Shown here: positions 44,197 to 53,499 of the stretch, piece by piece
Layout: each line of letters begins with the position of its first letter
Numbering within the stretch: the stretch's first letter is position 1
Source of the DNA: Hyphomicrobium_A sp963728165
GTDB taxonomy: Bacteria; Pseudomonadota; Alphaproteobacteria; Rhizobiales; Hyphomicrobiaceae
Direction: 5' to 3'
Assembly: GCA_963728165.1 (NCBI GenBank)
Contig: CAVSIY010000006.1
Coordinates: 496,001-560,000 of the forward strand
DNA length: 64,000 nucleotides
The notes under the pieces: model-generated
Told to the model about the DNA's origin: nothing
Databases searched by the model: none
Seen by the model: only the letters and a program-made list of their open reading frames with translations
Translations under genes and position numbers: made by a program

Positions 44197-47043
44197 ATGC
44201 TGGAAGAGGCGACTGACACCGCACGCGGCAAGCTCGACGGATCCAAGCTGCGCGACGAGCTGCGCGCGCTGCGCACCAAGATCCCCGACACGCCCGCGCT
44301 CAACCCCATCGTCAGCCTGGCGTTCGAGCTGTCGCGTCGGCTCGAATCCGGCGATATCGGCTTTGAGGACGTACAAGCGCTTGCGACCCGGATGATGGAC
44401 CGCGCCAGCGTGCATCGTGCGCGCCACTTGCGCGAGCACATAGGCTTCGTCGATCCCGCCGCCACCCACAACGAGTTCTCCAACTACGTCGCGAGCACGG
44501 CGCACGCCGGCGACTTCGATGCCTTCAAGGCACGATGGGAGCGGGCCCGCACCGGCATTGTGCTGACCGCGCACCCGACCTTCGGGCTGTCGCAACCCTT
44601 GTCGCAGGAGATGGCCGAGATCGCCCTCGACGGCGGGCCGGAGAACCAGCCGATCGGCACGCCGCACCGCCCCGACAGCCCCTTGACCCTCGACTACGAG
44701 CACACGAGCGCGCAAGCCGCGATCGGCAATCTGCGCGACGCCTACGTCGATCTCCTCGAGCATTTCTATGCCGCGGCGACCGGCGCCTTCGGCGCCAAGG
44801 CGTTTGCGCTCGCCCCAAACCTCGCCACCTTCGCCTCCTGGGTCGGCTACGACCTCGACGGACGCAACGACATCCGCTGGACCTTCTCCTTCCTGGTGCG
44901 TCTCAAGGAGAAGCACGCCGCGCTCAACGACATCCGCGACCGCTTCCTCGCCCTCAAGAGCAAGCTCGGCGACAGCGCCGAGGTGCTGAGGCTCTCGCGG
45001 CAGATCACCGGCAAGCTCGATCTCGCCATCGCCGCCGTCGACGAGCAGATCACGGCGATCGACCAGGTGGGCCGCGACGGCTTCACGCTCGCGGAGGCCG
45101 CCAATCTCATTACCAAGCCCGAGGGCTACAACCTCGTCTCCATCGAGCCGCTGACAAGCCTCTTGGATGCCATGATCGAGGCGGCGCCGAACGCCGACGC
45201 CAAATGCGCCGTCGCCGCGCTCTCCGGCCTGCTGCAGGCGACCGGGCTCGGGACCTCGCACATCCATCTGCGCGTCAACGCGGTGCAGATCAACAATGCG
45301 TTCCGCGCCTTCGTGCACGAGCCCTGGACGCGCGACTTGACCGAGCGCCAAGCGCTCGCGCGCATCGTGGAGATGATCCGCACCGCCAAGCCGGAAACGG
45401 TCAACTTCGAGACGCTCGACCTGGAGACCGCGACCGCCATCCGCCAGTTCGCGCTCGCCGCCCAGATCATCAAGCACGTCGACCGCGACACGCCGATCCG
45501 CTACCTGATCGCCGAGTGCGAGAGCCCCGCAACGATCCTCATCGCACTGTTCTTCGCCAAGCTGTTCGGCGTCGACAAGATCGTCGACATCTCGCCGCTG
45601 TTTGAGACACCGACCGCGCTGGAGACGGGACCGCGACTGGTCGAGCGGCTGCTCGCCGAGGAGGCCTACCGCGAGTACGTGCGCGACCGCGGCCGCATCT
45701 GCGTGCAGACGGGATATTCCGACGCCGGCCGCTTCATCGGCCAGATCGCGGCGGGCCTCGCGCACGAGCGGCTGCACTTCGGTCTCGCCGAGGTGATCCA
45801 CAAGGCCGACCTGCCGGGCGTCGAGACGCTGATCTTCTCCACCCACGGCGAGAGCATGGGCCGCGGCGCCTATCCCGGGCCCATGCGCCGGCGGCTGCGC
45901 TACGTCTTCTCCGGCGAGGCGCGCTGGCGCTTCTTCCGCCACGGGCTCCCCGTCAAGCACGAGACGAGCTTCCAGGGCGGCGACGGCTATCTGTTCTTCG
46001 CCAACAGGGAGTTTGCAACGCGCGCGCTCGCGACCATCGTCATCAGCGGCAAGGACCCCGGCGAGGGCGAGGACCCGTTCTACACCGACCTCAATCTCGC
46101 GCTCGATTTCCAGTTGCGTCTGCGCGATTACCAGCAGCACCTCTTCGCACATCCCGGCTACCGGGCGCTGCTTGGCGCCTTCGGCACCAACCTGCTGTTC
46201 AAGGTCGGCTCGCGGCCGGTGAAGCGGCAGGGTGAGCACACGAGCGAGCGCGGCGACCCGGCGCGCATGCGCGCCATCCCCAACAACGCCATCCTGCAGC
46301 AGTTCGGCTATACCGCCAACGTGGTGTCGGGGCTGGGCGCGGCGGTGGGCTCGGAGCGCGACCGTTTCGTGGAGCTCGCCAAGCGCTCACCGCGCCTCAG
46401 GATGCTGATCGAGATGATCGCACGGGCCAAGCAGCTGTCGAGCCTCAACGCCGTCGGCGCCAATGCCATGCCCTTCGACGCGGGGTTCTGGGCTTTGCGC
46501 GCGGCGTGGGGCCGCGAGCCCGAGCACGAGGCGCCCTTCAAGACGCTCGCTGCCCACCTTCTGGAGGACAATCGCGCCGACGCCATCAATGGGCTTGTGC
46601 ACCATTTGCGGCTCGACGCCATCGAGCTGCATTCCATTCTGGAGGACATCGGGCTTGAGGGCGGCAAGATCCCCGACGATCACCGGCTCGAGCTCGACCT
46701 GTTGCAGGCGATCCGCCTGACGCTCATCATGCGCATCTTCATCCTGGCCGCGCAGCTGCCGCGCTTCACCACGGTGAACGACGTGTCCTATGCGCAGATC
46801 TTCCGCCAGGCGCTGGCGCTCGAGATCCCCGAGGTCGTGGGCTTCATGCGCCAGGCGTTCCCGCATCAGCCGCATGCGTCAGCAGCAACGGAAGCCTTCC
46901 AGGAGCAGGCCAGCTACCGGCCGCACTCAATCGACGACTACGGCCGCCTCGAGACGGAGATCCTGGAGCCGATGGAGGAGGCCTACGAGCTGGTGCGCGA
47001 GATCGGCACCGGCATCGCCCATCACTGGGGCGCCTTCGGCTAA
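44197..47043 (+). CDS. ppc: Phosphoenolpyruvate carboxylase, methylotroph-type
   Basis: About 948 residues. Carboxylates PEP to oxaloacetate; in the serine cycle this is the CO2-fixing step. VLTAHPTFGLSQPLSQEM keeps the catalytic TAHPT. The second signature is divergent: QTGYSDAGRFIGQ in place of GYSDSxKDAG, and STHGESMGRGAYPGPMRR in place of FHGRGGxxGRGGGP. The C-terminus is HHWGAFG, not the usual QNTG. This fits the atypical branch found in serine-cycle organisms. The start is ATG 44197 (MLEEATDTARG) with a TGGAGG ten bases upstream. It is 166 bases after mtkB, with a hairpin in the gap. Confidence 0.93.
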   Translation: MLEEATDTARGKLDGSKLRDELRALRTKIPDTPALNPIVSLAFELSRRLESGDIGFEDVQALATRMMDRASVHRARHLREHIGFVDPAATHNEFSNYVASTAHAGDFDAFKARWERARTGIVLTAHPTFGLSQPLSQEMAEIALDGGPENQPIGTPHRPDSPLTLDYEHTSAQAAIGNLRDAYVDLLEHFYAAATGAFGAKAFALAPNLATFASWVGYDLDGRNDIRWTFSFLVRLKEKHAALNDIRDRFLALKSKLGDSAEVLRLSRQITGKLDLAIAAVDEQITAIDQVGRDGFTLAEAANLITKPEGYNLVSIEPLTSLLDAMIEAAPNADAKCAVAALSGLLQATGLGTSHIHLRVNAVQINNAFRAFVHEPWTRDLTERQALARIVEMIRTAKPETVNFETLDLETATAIRQFALAAQIIKHVDRDTPIRYLIAECESPATILIALFFAKLFGVDKIVDISPLFETPTALETGPRLVERLLAEEAYREYVRDRGRICVQTGYSDAGRFIGQIAAGLAHERLHFGLAEVIHKADLPGVETLIFSTHGESMGRGAYPGPMRRRLRYVFSGEARWRFFRHGLPVKHETSFQGGDGYLFFANREFATRALATIVISGKDPGEGEDPFYTDLNLALDFQLRLRDYQQHLFAHPGYRALLGAFGTNLLFKVGSRPVKRQGEHTSERGDPARMRAIPNNAILQQFGYTANVVSGLGAAVGSERDRFVELAKRSPRLRMLIEMIARAKQLSSLNAVGANAMPFDAGFWALRAAWGREPEHEAPFKTLAAHLLEDNRADAINGLVHHLRLDAIELHSILEDIGLEGGKIPDDHRLELDLLQAIRLTLIMRIFILAAQLPRFTTVNDVSYAQIFRQALALEIPEVVGFMRQAFPHQPHASAATEAFQEQASYRPHSIDDYGRLETEILEPMEEAYELVREIGTGIAHHWGAFG

Positions 47044-47057
47044 CCACCCAAAAAATT

Positions 47058-47091
47058 CGGGCCGCACATGCTCGAAAAGCATGGCGGCCCG
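47058..47091. terminator. Terminator hairpin between convergent ppc and a secreted-protein gene
   Basis: CGGGCCGC at 47058-47065 and CATGCT pair with AGCATG and GCGGCCCG ending at 47091, with one bulged A and a CGAAA loop. On the minus strand it is followed by a T-run (plus strand A6 at 47050-47055), so it is a good intrinsic terminator for the leftward gene, and it also lies just after the ppc stop. Confidence 0.75.
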
Positions 47092-47117
47092 TCGGGGGGG
47101 GCGAATTCGCTTGCGAC

Positions 47118-47570
47118 CTACTCGCAGGGGACCGTCAGCGTCATGCCGACGGTGGGGAAGAACTTCTTGCAGCCGACGTTGGTGCTGACCTTGGTCACCG
47201 CCGGCGTGGCCTTGGCCTCGGCGCTCTCGCTCTTGTCGATTGACGCCGTCGAGATGCTCGAGTTCTCGCTCTCCACGTTCAACTCGACCGGATCGGCCTT
47301 GGCCGTCTCTTCGGTCGGGGTGATCTTTGCGGTCTCGACCTTCCTGGGCGCGCTGTCGCTCTCGACGATGAGCTTCCTGGCTGCGCGGATCACGCGCCTG
47401 GTCGCCGTGTGAACGCGCCTTTTATGGTAGTACACCGTGCTGTGCGAATAAACCGGCGTGTTGACCACCGGCGGAACGTACTCGCACGAGATGCAAGCCT
47501 GGGCCGCCGAGGCAAAAAGCGTCGCTGCAGCAAAAAGCGCAGCGGCGATTGCGGGAATTGTCCGGGTCAT
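47118..47570 (-). CDS. Secreted protein of unknown function
   Basis: 150 residues with a clear Sec signal: RTIPAIAAALFAAATLFASAAQA, with likely cleavage after AQA. The mature part starts CISCEYVPPVV, has a Tyr/His-rich segment (YSHSTVYYHKRRVH), then a Ser/Thr/Glu/Lys-rich low-complexity region, and ends VGCKKFFPTVGMTLTVPCE. The four Cys (two near each end of the mature chain) could form disulfides. No family is recognised. It converges on ppc and is followed by a terminator; upstream is the divergent GGDEF/EAL gene. Confidence 0.7.
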   Translation of the reverse strand: MTRTIPAIAAALFAAATLFASAAQACISCEYVPPVVNTPVYSHSTVYYHKRRVHTATRRVIRAARKLIVESDSAPRKVETAKITPTEETAKADPVELNVESENSSISTASIDKSESAEAKATPAVTKVSTNVGCKKFFPTVGMTLTVPCE

Positions 47571-47790
47571 TGGGCGCTCCGTCGAATGATCACTGGGTCT
47601 CAGCTTGAATGTCTGACGCCGATCATGCGCGGCCGAGGGCGCTTGCGCTGTTCCCGCCGGAACAGGCAGGCACGCCGCCGGCTCGGAAGGAGCCTCATAC
47701 TTAAGTTCAAATGCCGCTCTTTGTACGGACCGATTACTGAAAAATTAATCAGGTACGTCGCACACGGCATCAAAACGCCCGGAAAGCGCG

Positions 47791-49894
47791 ATGCCCCCAA
47801 TCTTCAAAGGCTTGCCGATTACCCGCGCGATTCTGATCGTCGTCGGCGCGGCGCTCGTCGTCATGCAGGCATCTGCCGTATTCCTCGATAGCGTTGCCGA
47901 ATGGCGTGAGGCCGAGGTGATGGCGGAGCAGCGCGCCGCCGCAGCGCTCGACATGCTGGAGGCGGTTCATACGCAGGCGATGCTCAATCGCCAGCATCTG
48001 GACGACGGCGATCCCGCCGTCGCGACGCTCGACGGCACGATGAAGCAATTCTCAGAGTTCGAGCGAGGGGATACGGCTCTGGCTCACAATGGCTCCCAAG
48101 CTCCTGGCCTACCAGCAATCCCATGGCCACCAACGCGAACCTCCAAAGGACCAGGTTGACCGGGCAGCGATTGCCTCCGCCCGGACAAGCAAGGCAACCG
48201 TCGATGGCTGGCTGCGCATAGCGCGTCCCGTCATCCTGGGGCAGGGGCACGCGCTCAACGAAAAGTGCGTCTCCTGCCACGCAAGCCTGATGGGAATGGA
48301 AAAGGGGGATGTCGTCGGCACCTATAGCACCGCCGTGGATCTCGGCCCGGCAATCGCTTTCTGGCGCGCCAATACGCTGCATCAGGTCATCGCCGGTATC
48401 GGCATTACGCTCATCATACTCGGCGTCACCGCCACGCTGCTCCTCCTCACGACGTTGCGTCCGCTGCGCAATCTGACCCAAGCGACGCGGCGACTTGCGG
48501 CAGGCAGGCTCGATCGCGCGGTCGGCTACACGCAGCGGGGGGATGAGCTTGGAACGCTCGCCCGCTCGCTCGAAATCTTCCGCACCGGCCTGCTGGAGAA
48601 ACGGCGCTCGGAGGAGAAGATCGCGCACATGACCCGCCACGATCTCCTGACGGGCTTGCCGAACCGCGCCTGTCTCAACGATCATCTTGACCACGCAATC
48701 GAAGGCCGCAGCAAGACAGGCTCCAAGATCGCCGCCATCGTCATCGATCTCGACCGGCTCAACGACATAAACGACGTGTTCGGCCATGCGGTCGGCGACG
48801 CCGTTCTGAAAGCCGTGTCCCGCTCCATGGCGGACACGCTGGCCGAAGGCGAGTTCGTCGCCCGGATCGGCGGCGATGGATTTGCGGCAGTGAAGGAGTT
48901 CCGCGAGCAATCTGCTCTTTTGGATTTCGTCGCCCGGCTTGAAGGCTGCATCGTCGCGACGCTGGTGATCGCCGGTTCGGACATTCGCAGCGCGGGGCAT
49001 ATCGGGGTCGCCGTCTATCCCGATGACGCCGCAATCAAGGATGAGCTGTTATCCAAGGCGGGCATCGCCATGCAGCGTGCCAAGACCAGCGCCCTCCAAA
49101 CCGCCTGCTTCTACGAAGCGGCGATGGACGAGGCGGCGCGCAGCCGCCGCCGCCTCATCGCCGACCTCTGGGGTGCAATCGATCGCAAGGAGCTGATCCT
49201 TGCCTACCAGGTACAAAAGTCGGTCCGCACCCTGGAGACGATAGGCTACGAGGCACTGCTGCGCTGGCGCCACCCCGAGCTCGGGATGGTTTCGCCCGCC
49301 AAGTTCATTCCCTTCGCCGAGGACTGCGGCGCCATTGTACCCATCGGCGAATGGGTCGTGCGCACCGCCTGCGCCGAGGCGGCAAGCTGGCCGCAGCCGC
49401 ACCGGATTGCCGTCAACCTTTCGCCGCTGCAGCTTGCCGACGGCAACTTGCCGGAGCGCGTGCATGACATTCTCATGGAAACCGGCTTGTCGCCGGCGCG
49501 GCTCGAGCTTGAAATCACCGAGTCCGCGATCATCGGCGACAAGGATCAGGCGCTGTCCATCCTCCGCCGGATCAAAGAGATGGGTGTCGCAATCGCCCTT
49601 GATGACTTCGGCACCGGGTATTCGTCGCTTGATACGCTCAGGTCTTTTCCCTTCGACAAGGTCAAAGTCGACCGCTCTTATGTCAAGGAGCTGAGCGCGA
49701 GCCCGCAGGCGCGGGCCATTCTTCGCGCCGTCATCACGCTCGGCCACAGCCTTGGAATCCCGGTCCTTGCCGAGGGCGTGGAGACCTGCGAGCAGCTCGA
49801 CTTGCTCAAGAGCGAGCAATGCGACGAAGCGCAGGGCTATCTCTTCGGGCGACCCGTTGAAATCGAGCCTGACATCATATCCCGCGCTTCGTGA
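47791..49894 (+). CDS. Heme c-containing sensor with degenerate GGDEF and EAL domains, one frameshift
   Basis: About 700 residues when joined. Frame 1 covers the first membrane segment (ILIVVGAALVVMQASAVF) and the beginning of a periplasmic domain (EAVHTQAMLNRQHL). Near 48075 (a GGGG run) the frame shifts and continues RLWLTMAPKLLAYQQ, with a CVSCHASLMG heme-binding CxxCH at about residue 165. A second membrane segment, a HAMP linker (LRPLRNLTQATRRLAAG) and GGDEF follow; its active site reads RIGGDGFAAV, so cyclase activity is doubtful. The EAL domain keeps EALLRW, NLSPLQ, ITES, DDFGTGYSSL, KVDRSYV and AEGVET. It probably hydrolyses c-di-GMP in response to a periplasmic redox or gas signal (inference). 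Confidence 0.85.
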
Positions 49895-49999
49895 GCGACG
49901 CTGCCACGCGCCCACCTTGTGAAGATCGCTCAGGGCGAAAAGGCGAAAGAACCCCGCCTGCAGTGACGTGAGCCCCCCAAAAGACTGGCCCTGACAGCG

Positions 50000-50620
50000 T
50001 CACGACCCGGGCCAGCGCGAGAAGCACTGCACGAAGTAGGTGCAGGGCCCCAGGAGGCAGGAGCCGTTGGCGACGCCGACGCCGATGTGGTCCATTTCCT
50101 TGCCCACCAGATGCTTGCGGTGGCCGGCGGAGTTGAGCCACATCCTCAGCGCGCTCTCGGGCGTGGTGCCGTTGCCCCAGGCGATGTTCTCGGTCACCCG
50201 GATCACGCGCTGATGCGCGCTGTTGCGCGCCTCATAGCGGCTCGTAGGCGAGTTGCCGCCGGGGCCGAAGTGATCGAAATAGCCGCGCCGCGCCATGTCG
50301 CGCGCGTGATCGAAGGCGGCGGCCTGGCACACCGGGTCGACCGCGAAGGCAGGCAGGCCGTTTCTCACGCGAAAGTCGTTGGTGAGCGCGATCGTCTCGG
50401 CGGCGGCCTCTTCGACATTCAGAGGCTTGGGCGCAGCGACGGCGGCGCCTTGAATGGAGAGCGATGGCCCCAAAGACCGCGCGCGCTGCTGCGGGCCCCA
50501 GCCGGAAATGTCGTCGGCGTGCGCGACGGCCGGCCAGCCCGTCGTCAGGATGAGCGGCACGAGCAGCTCTGGCGGTGCGGCGCCGGGCCGGGCCGGCGCG
50601 ATGTGCGTGAGAAGGTGCAA
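50000..50620 (-). CDS. Secreted CAP-domain (SCP/PR1-like) protein
   Basis: About 206 residues. The CAP core is AAAETIALTNDFRVRNGLPAF, FDHARDMARRGYFDHFGPGGNSP, VTENIAWGN, ALRMWLNSAGHRKHLVGKEMDHIGVGV and a Cys-bearing end SCLLGPCTYFVQCF. His residues in FDHF and AGHRKHL fit the usual CAP cavity. A signal-like segment (LLVPLILTTGWPAVAHA) precedes the mature part. The start is uncertain: TTG at 50620 is taken because it places the hydrophobic segment near the N-terminus; an ATG at 50791 is also in frame. Bacterial CAP proteins have various, often unknown roles. Confidence 0.8.
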   Translation of the reverse strand: MHLLTHIAPARPGAAPPELLVPLILTTGWPAVAHADDISGWGPQQRARSLGPSLSIQGAAVAAPKPLNVEEAAAETIALTNDFRVRNGLPAFAVDPVCQAAAFDHARDMARRGYFDHFGPGGNSPTSRYEARNSAHQRVIRVTENIAWGNGTTPESALRMWLNSAGHRKHLVGKEMDHIGVGVANGSCLLGPCTYFVQCFSRWPGS

Positions 50621-50990
50621 GCCCCACGATCCCGTCCCCCGAATCGAATCGTTGCGCTCGCACCACTCGGCAGTAAAAGAAACTCTAGCACAAGATCGGG
50701 CGACCACGTCGGATACCGGACAATTGGAATGCTGACGAATGTCAACCTTGCAATGGTCTGCAGATGCGGCTGCATCGCGATGCGCGCCCATCGTGGTGCG
50801 CCTGATTGCGGCTAGGGTGCATGCTGATGATGTCGGCGCCGAAAATGCCGTGACCCGCAGACGAGGCGACGGAGCGCGGCTTTCCGCGTACACTCCATGA
50901 GACGCGCTGCGGCCCTGGAACGTCGCCCACGAACGCGTCGTTTGATGGCATACTCCGCAACGACAGGGTCGGAAAAGTACGAGGGACAAA
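50621..50990. other. Divergent intergenic region, no gene recognised
   Basis: About 370 bases between the CAP gene (minus) and a small secreted protein (plus). The minus frame is open through much of it but reads as Arg/Ser/Ala-rich without family features. No RNA or repeat was recognised. Confidence 0.35.
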
Positions 50991-51248
50991 ATGTATAGAG
51001 TTCTGCTGGCAGCCGCCGCGCTCATCGGCGCACTATCGGTGGCTTGCGAAGCCGGGGGCTATGATAACGGCTATGCCCCGGCGCCGGGCTATCGCCATCA
51101 TTTCAAACGCGCTCACGCGCATCGTTGGCGGCCGGCCAAGATCTATCATATGGGTGTGGGTGGCCTGATCATCGTCGACGAGCCCTACGGTGAATGGATC
51201 CACGAGCGCGCCGTCCGCACCCGCGATCCGATCATCTGGGCCCGGTGA
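50991..51248 (+). CDS. Small secreted protein of unknown function
   Basis: 85 residues with a signal segment MYRVLLAAAALIGALSVACEA; the Cys in SVAC could be a lipobox, since it is followed by EAGGYDNG, but the lipobox is weak. The mature part is rich in His, Tyr and Arg (GYRHHFKRAHAHRW) and ends GEWIHERAVRTRDPIIWAR. The His-rich stretch could bind metal. No family is recognised. It is followed 27 bases later by a pair of palindromes. Confidence 0.6.
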   Translation: MYRVLLAAAALIGALSVACEAGGYDNGYAPAPGYRHHFKRAHAHRWRPAKIYHMGVGGLIIVDEPYGEWIHERAVRTRDPIIWAR

Positions 51249-51275
51249 TCCCCACAAGGGGATCGCCCAACACAG

Positions 51276-51356
51276 GTGTCTGACCCTCCGGGTCTGACAC
51301 CGCGGGGCACGATGCACAGCAACAGCAGTGCGTGTCAGACCCATGGGGTCGGACAC
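51276..51356. repeat. Two tandem GTGTC-N-GACCC palindromes
   Basis: Unit 1 (51276-51300) is GTGTCTGACCC, loop TCC, GGGTCTGACAC. Unit 2 (51332-51356) is GTGTCAGACCC, loop ATG, GGGTCGGACAC. Both are 25 bases with 11-base arms, a 3-base loop and a mismatch at the same sixth position of the stem, and 31 bases lie between them. Shared geometry with differing loop and mismatch bases indicates a maintained element. It lies between convergent genes, so it may terminate transcription or be a REP-type sequence. Confidence 0.75.
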
Positions 51357-51362
51357 GCCCCC

Positions 51363-52289
51363 CTAATGATGCCCCCAGACCTCCACGGTGGCATAGGCGC
51401 GGTCGCGCTTGGAGGTCGCAATTGCGCGCGAGCGCCACGTAGCCTCGATCTCCTTGATCGCTGCGTCCTTCTTCAGGTCGACCGGCCCGAAGGCCTCGTC
51501 GGCCGCCACCTTGATGCGGTTGTTCTCCAGGTCGTCCTTGGCGCCGTCCTCGTAGACGACGGCGAGGTCGGTCATGGTGATGTCGCGGTCCTTGACCGAG
51601 ACGCGCAGCTTCTTGAAGCCGCCGTCGTTCTTGCCGACGGGGATCTTGACCTTATCGAAGCCGATGGAGCCGGCGGTGTCGGTGCCGAGCAGCACCCAGC
51701 CGTCGTTGTACTTGGCGCCCTCGCCGTTGGGGCCGAGCCAGCCGTCCTTGTACTCGCCGAACACCTCCACGCGCGCCTGGCCCTTGAAGTCGGGGCGCGA
51801 GCGATAGACCACCTGGAACTCCTTGATGAAGGCGTCGCGGTTCAAGGGGATCCAATCGGTCTTGCGGTTGGCGTTGATCTTGGCGTCGCTCAGCAGCGTC
51901 TCGAAGTCGCCGTTATCGTAGACCGCTTTGAGATCGCTGATGTAGATGTCGTTCTTGAGGACGCGCAGGCGCACGCGATCGAACTTGCCGATCTCGGGGC
52001 CGACGCGGATGACGTCGCGGTCGACGAGGAAGCCGACGTCCTGCACGCCGAACAGCACCTCGCCGTTGTCCGTCGCCTTGCCGGCGGGCGTCGCGGTCTT
52101 CTCCGGTGCGGTCGGGCGCGTTCCGACATGGCGCCGGCGCCGCTTGGCGATCTTGATCAGCTGCGAGTTATCCGGGCTAGCCTTGGGCGCGCGCTCGACC
52201 GGAGCGCTCGTCACCTCGCGCGCTTGCGACATCGTAACTGCGGCGGTGGCCGCAAGCGCGAAACCCGCCAAAGCCAGCTTGAGAATCAT
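51363..52289 (-). CDS. Exported protein with two repeated beta domains (DUF2541-like)
   Basis: About 308 residues. The signal is MILKLALAGFALAATAAVTMSQA. A basic Pro/Arg linker follows, then two homologous domains: VLFGVQDVGFLVDRDVIRVG...FDRVRLRVLKNDIYISDLKAVYDNGD and VLLGTDTAGSIGFDKVKIPVG...FKKLRVSVKDRDITMTDLAVVYEDGA, each ending in a VEVFGEY or VEVWGHH strand. This resembles the DUF2541 (YaaI) fold in duplicate. The function is unknown. The ATG at 52289 is preferred over a GTG at 52298 because of GGGGGAG spacing. Confidence 0.72.
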   Translation of the reverse strand: MILKLALAGFALAATAAVTMSQAREVTSAPVERAPKASPDNSQLIKIAKRRRRHVGTRPTAPEKTATPAGKATDNGEVLFGVQDVGFLVDRDVIRVGPEIGKFDRVRLRVLKNDIYISDLKAVYDNGDFETLLSDAKINANRKTDWIPLNRDAFIKEFQVVYRSRPDFKGQARVEVFGEYKDGWLGPNGEGAKYNDGWVLLGTDTAGSIGFDKVKIPVGKNDGGFKKLRVSVKDRDITMTDLAVVYEDGAKDDLENNRIKVAADEAFGPVDLKKDAAIKEIEATWRSRAIATSKRDRAYATVEVWGHH

Positions 52290-52540
52290 GATCCCCACTC
52301 CCCCAAAAAGTGCCCCGGCGGACTCGTGCTCCGCGGCTGTTCTTAACTCACTCCGCCCTTGAAAAAAAGGCGCTGCATGGCGGCATGACAGCGGGCCATG
52401 GCGCCATGTTGAGCGCGCATGAGCGCCTGTCGGGCTATCTAGGGGGAAATTAACGACATTGGCCTAAAGCGGTCCTGTCATACGCCTCGCGATCTCCCCC
52501 GCGACGCCGCTCTGCTGTCCCCAAGTGCCTCCAAGCGTCC

Positions 52541-53374
52541 ATGACACGACAGTCGATATTGAACCTCATCTTCAACGGCGTCGGCGTGCTCCTCGGGCTC
52601 GGGATCGCGGGCTATGTCGTCTACTCGCTGGTCCACACCGAGCTGGAGCCGGCGTGTAGCACGCGCTACCCGGCGCCGACCCGCTTCTCGCTCAACACGT
52701 CCGGCGGCGCGCTGCTGTCTCCGATCGAGCTGCAGGCCCGCGTCGGCATCAACGAGTGGGGCATGGTCGACAATGCCAAGGTGGTCCCCGCTGCAGAGGC
52801 GCCGGGAGGTGCCGCGCTCGAGGTCAGGCTCGCGAACGTCCCCGACGTCGAGACGGGCCGCGAGCGCGCGGCGAACGGCGTCTCCTTCCGCTGGCACGCT
52901 CCCGGCATGCGCAGCGCGACTGCGGTCTGCCTCAGCTACGCGCTGTGGCTGCCCAACGACTTTGCGTTCGCCGCCGGTGGGCTGCTGCCCGGGCCGTTCG
53001 GCGGCTCGACCCAAACCGCGGCGACCGAGGGGCAATTCGCTGCGCGCCTGCAATGGAGCAGGGGAGGAGACAGTGGGCTCGAGCTTGCAACGGCGGGACA
53101 AGGATTTAGAGTTGCCAACGCTCGCGCCTTTCCGCTGCCGAAGGGCCGCTGGGCGCGCGTCGAGCAGGAGCTGGTGCTGAACACGCCCGGGGCGGCGGAC
53201 GGCATAGCGCGCCTATGGCTCGATGGAGAGCTCAAGGTGGAAGATAAGGAGGTGGCGCTGCGCAAGGACAAGAGCGCCGCGATCATCGGCGTGCTCGCCG
53301 ACATCGGCTACCTGCGCACGCCGGCCAAGCCCGGCATGCTGCGCCTCACGCCGTTCGAGCTCTCCTGGAAGTAG
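52541..53374 (+). CDS. Membrane-anchored protein with a polysaccharide-lyase-like jelly-roll domain
   Basis: 277 residues. One N-terminal membrane anchor (LIFNGVGVLLGLGIAGYVVYSLV) leads to a periplasmic domain with GVSFRWHAPGM, YALWLPNDFAFAAGGLLPGPFGG, RWARVEQELVLNTPG and IARLWLDGELKVEDKEV. This strand pattern resembles the PL14-like/concanavalin-type fold (alginate or glucuronan lyase-like). Catalytic residues could not be assigned, so enzyme activity is uncertain. It is about 125 bases upstream of the HtrA-like gene on the same strand. Confidence 0.6.
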   Translation: MTRQSILNLIFNGVGVLLGLGIAGYVVYSLVHTELEPACSTRYPAPTRFSLNTSGGALLSPIELQARVGINEWGMVDNAKVVPAAEAPGGAALEVRLANVPDVETGRERAANGVSFRWHAPGMRSATAVCLSYALWLPNDFAFAAGGLLPGPFGGSTQTAATEGQFAARLQWSRGGDSGLELATAGQGFRVANARAFPLPKGRWARVEQELVLNTPGAADGIARLWLDGELKVEDKEVALRKDKSAAIIGVLADIGYLRTPAKPGMLRLTPFELSWK

Positions 53375-53499
53375 GACACTGCCGTTGTGCGCGTGCCAAC
53401 CGACCGCGCGCCCCCGCTGCAATTTTTGCTTCGCACTCCCCATATTGTGCCTCGACAGGCCGAGGCCGCGCTTGCCGCCACCTCGGCAGGGAGAGTGAC

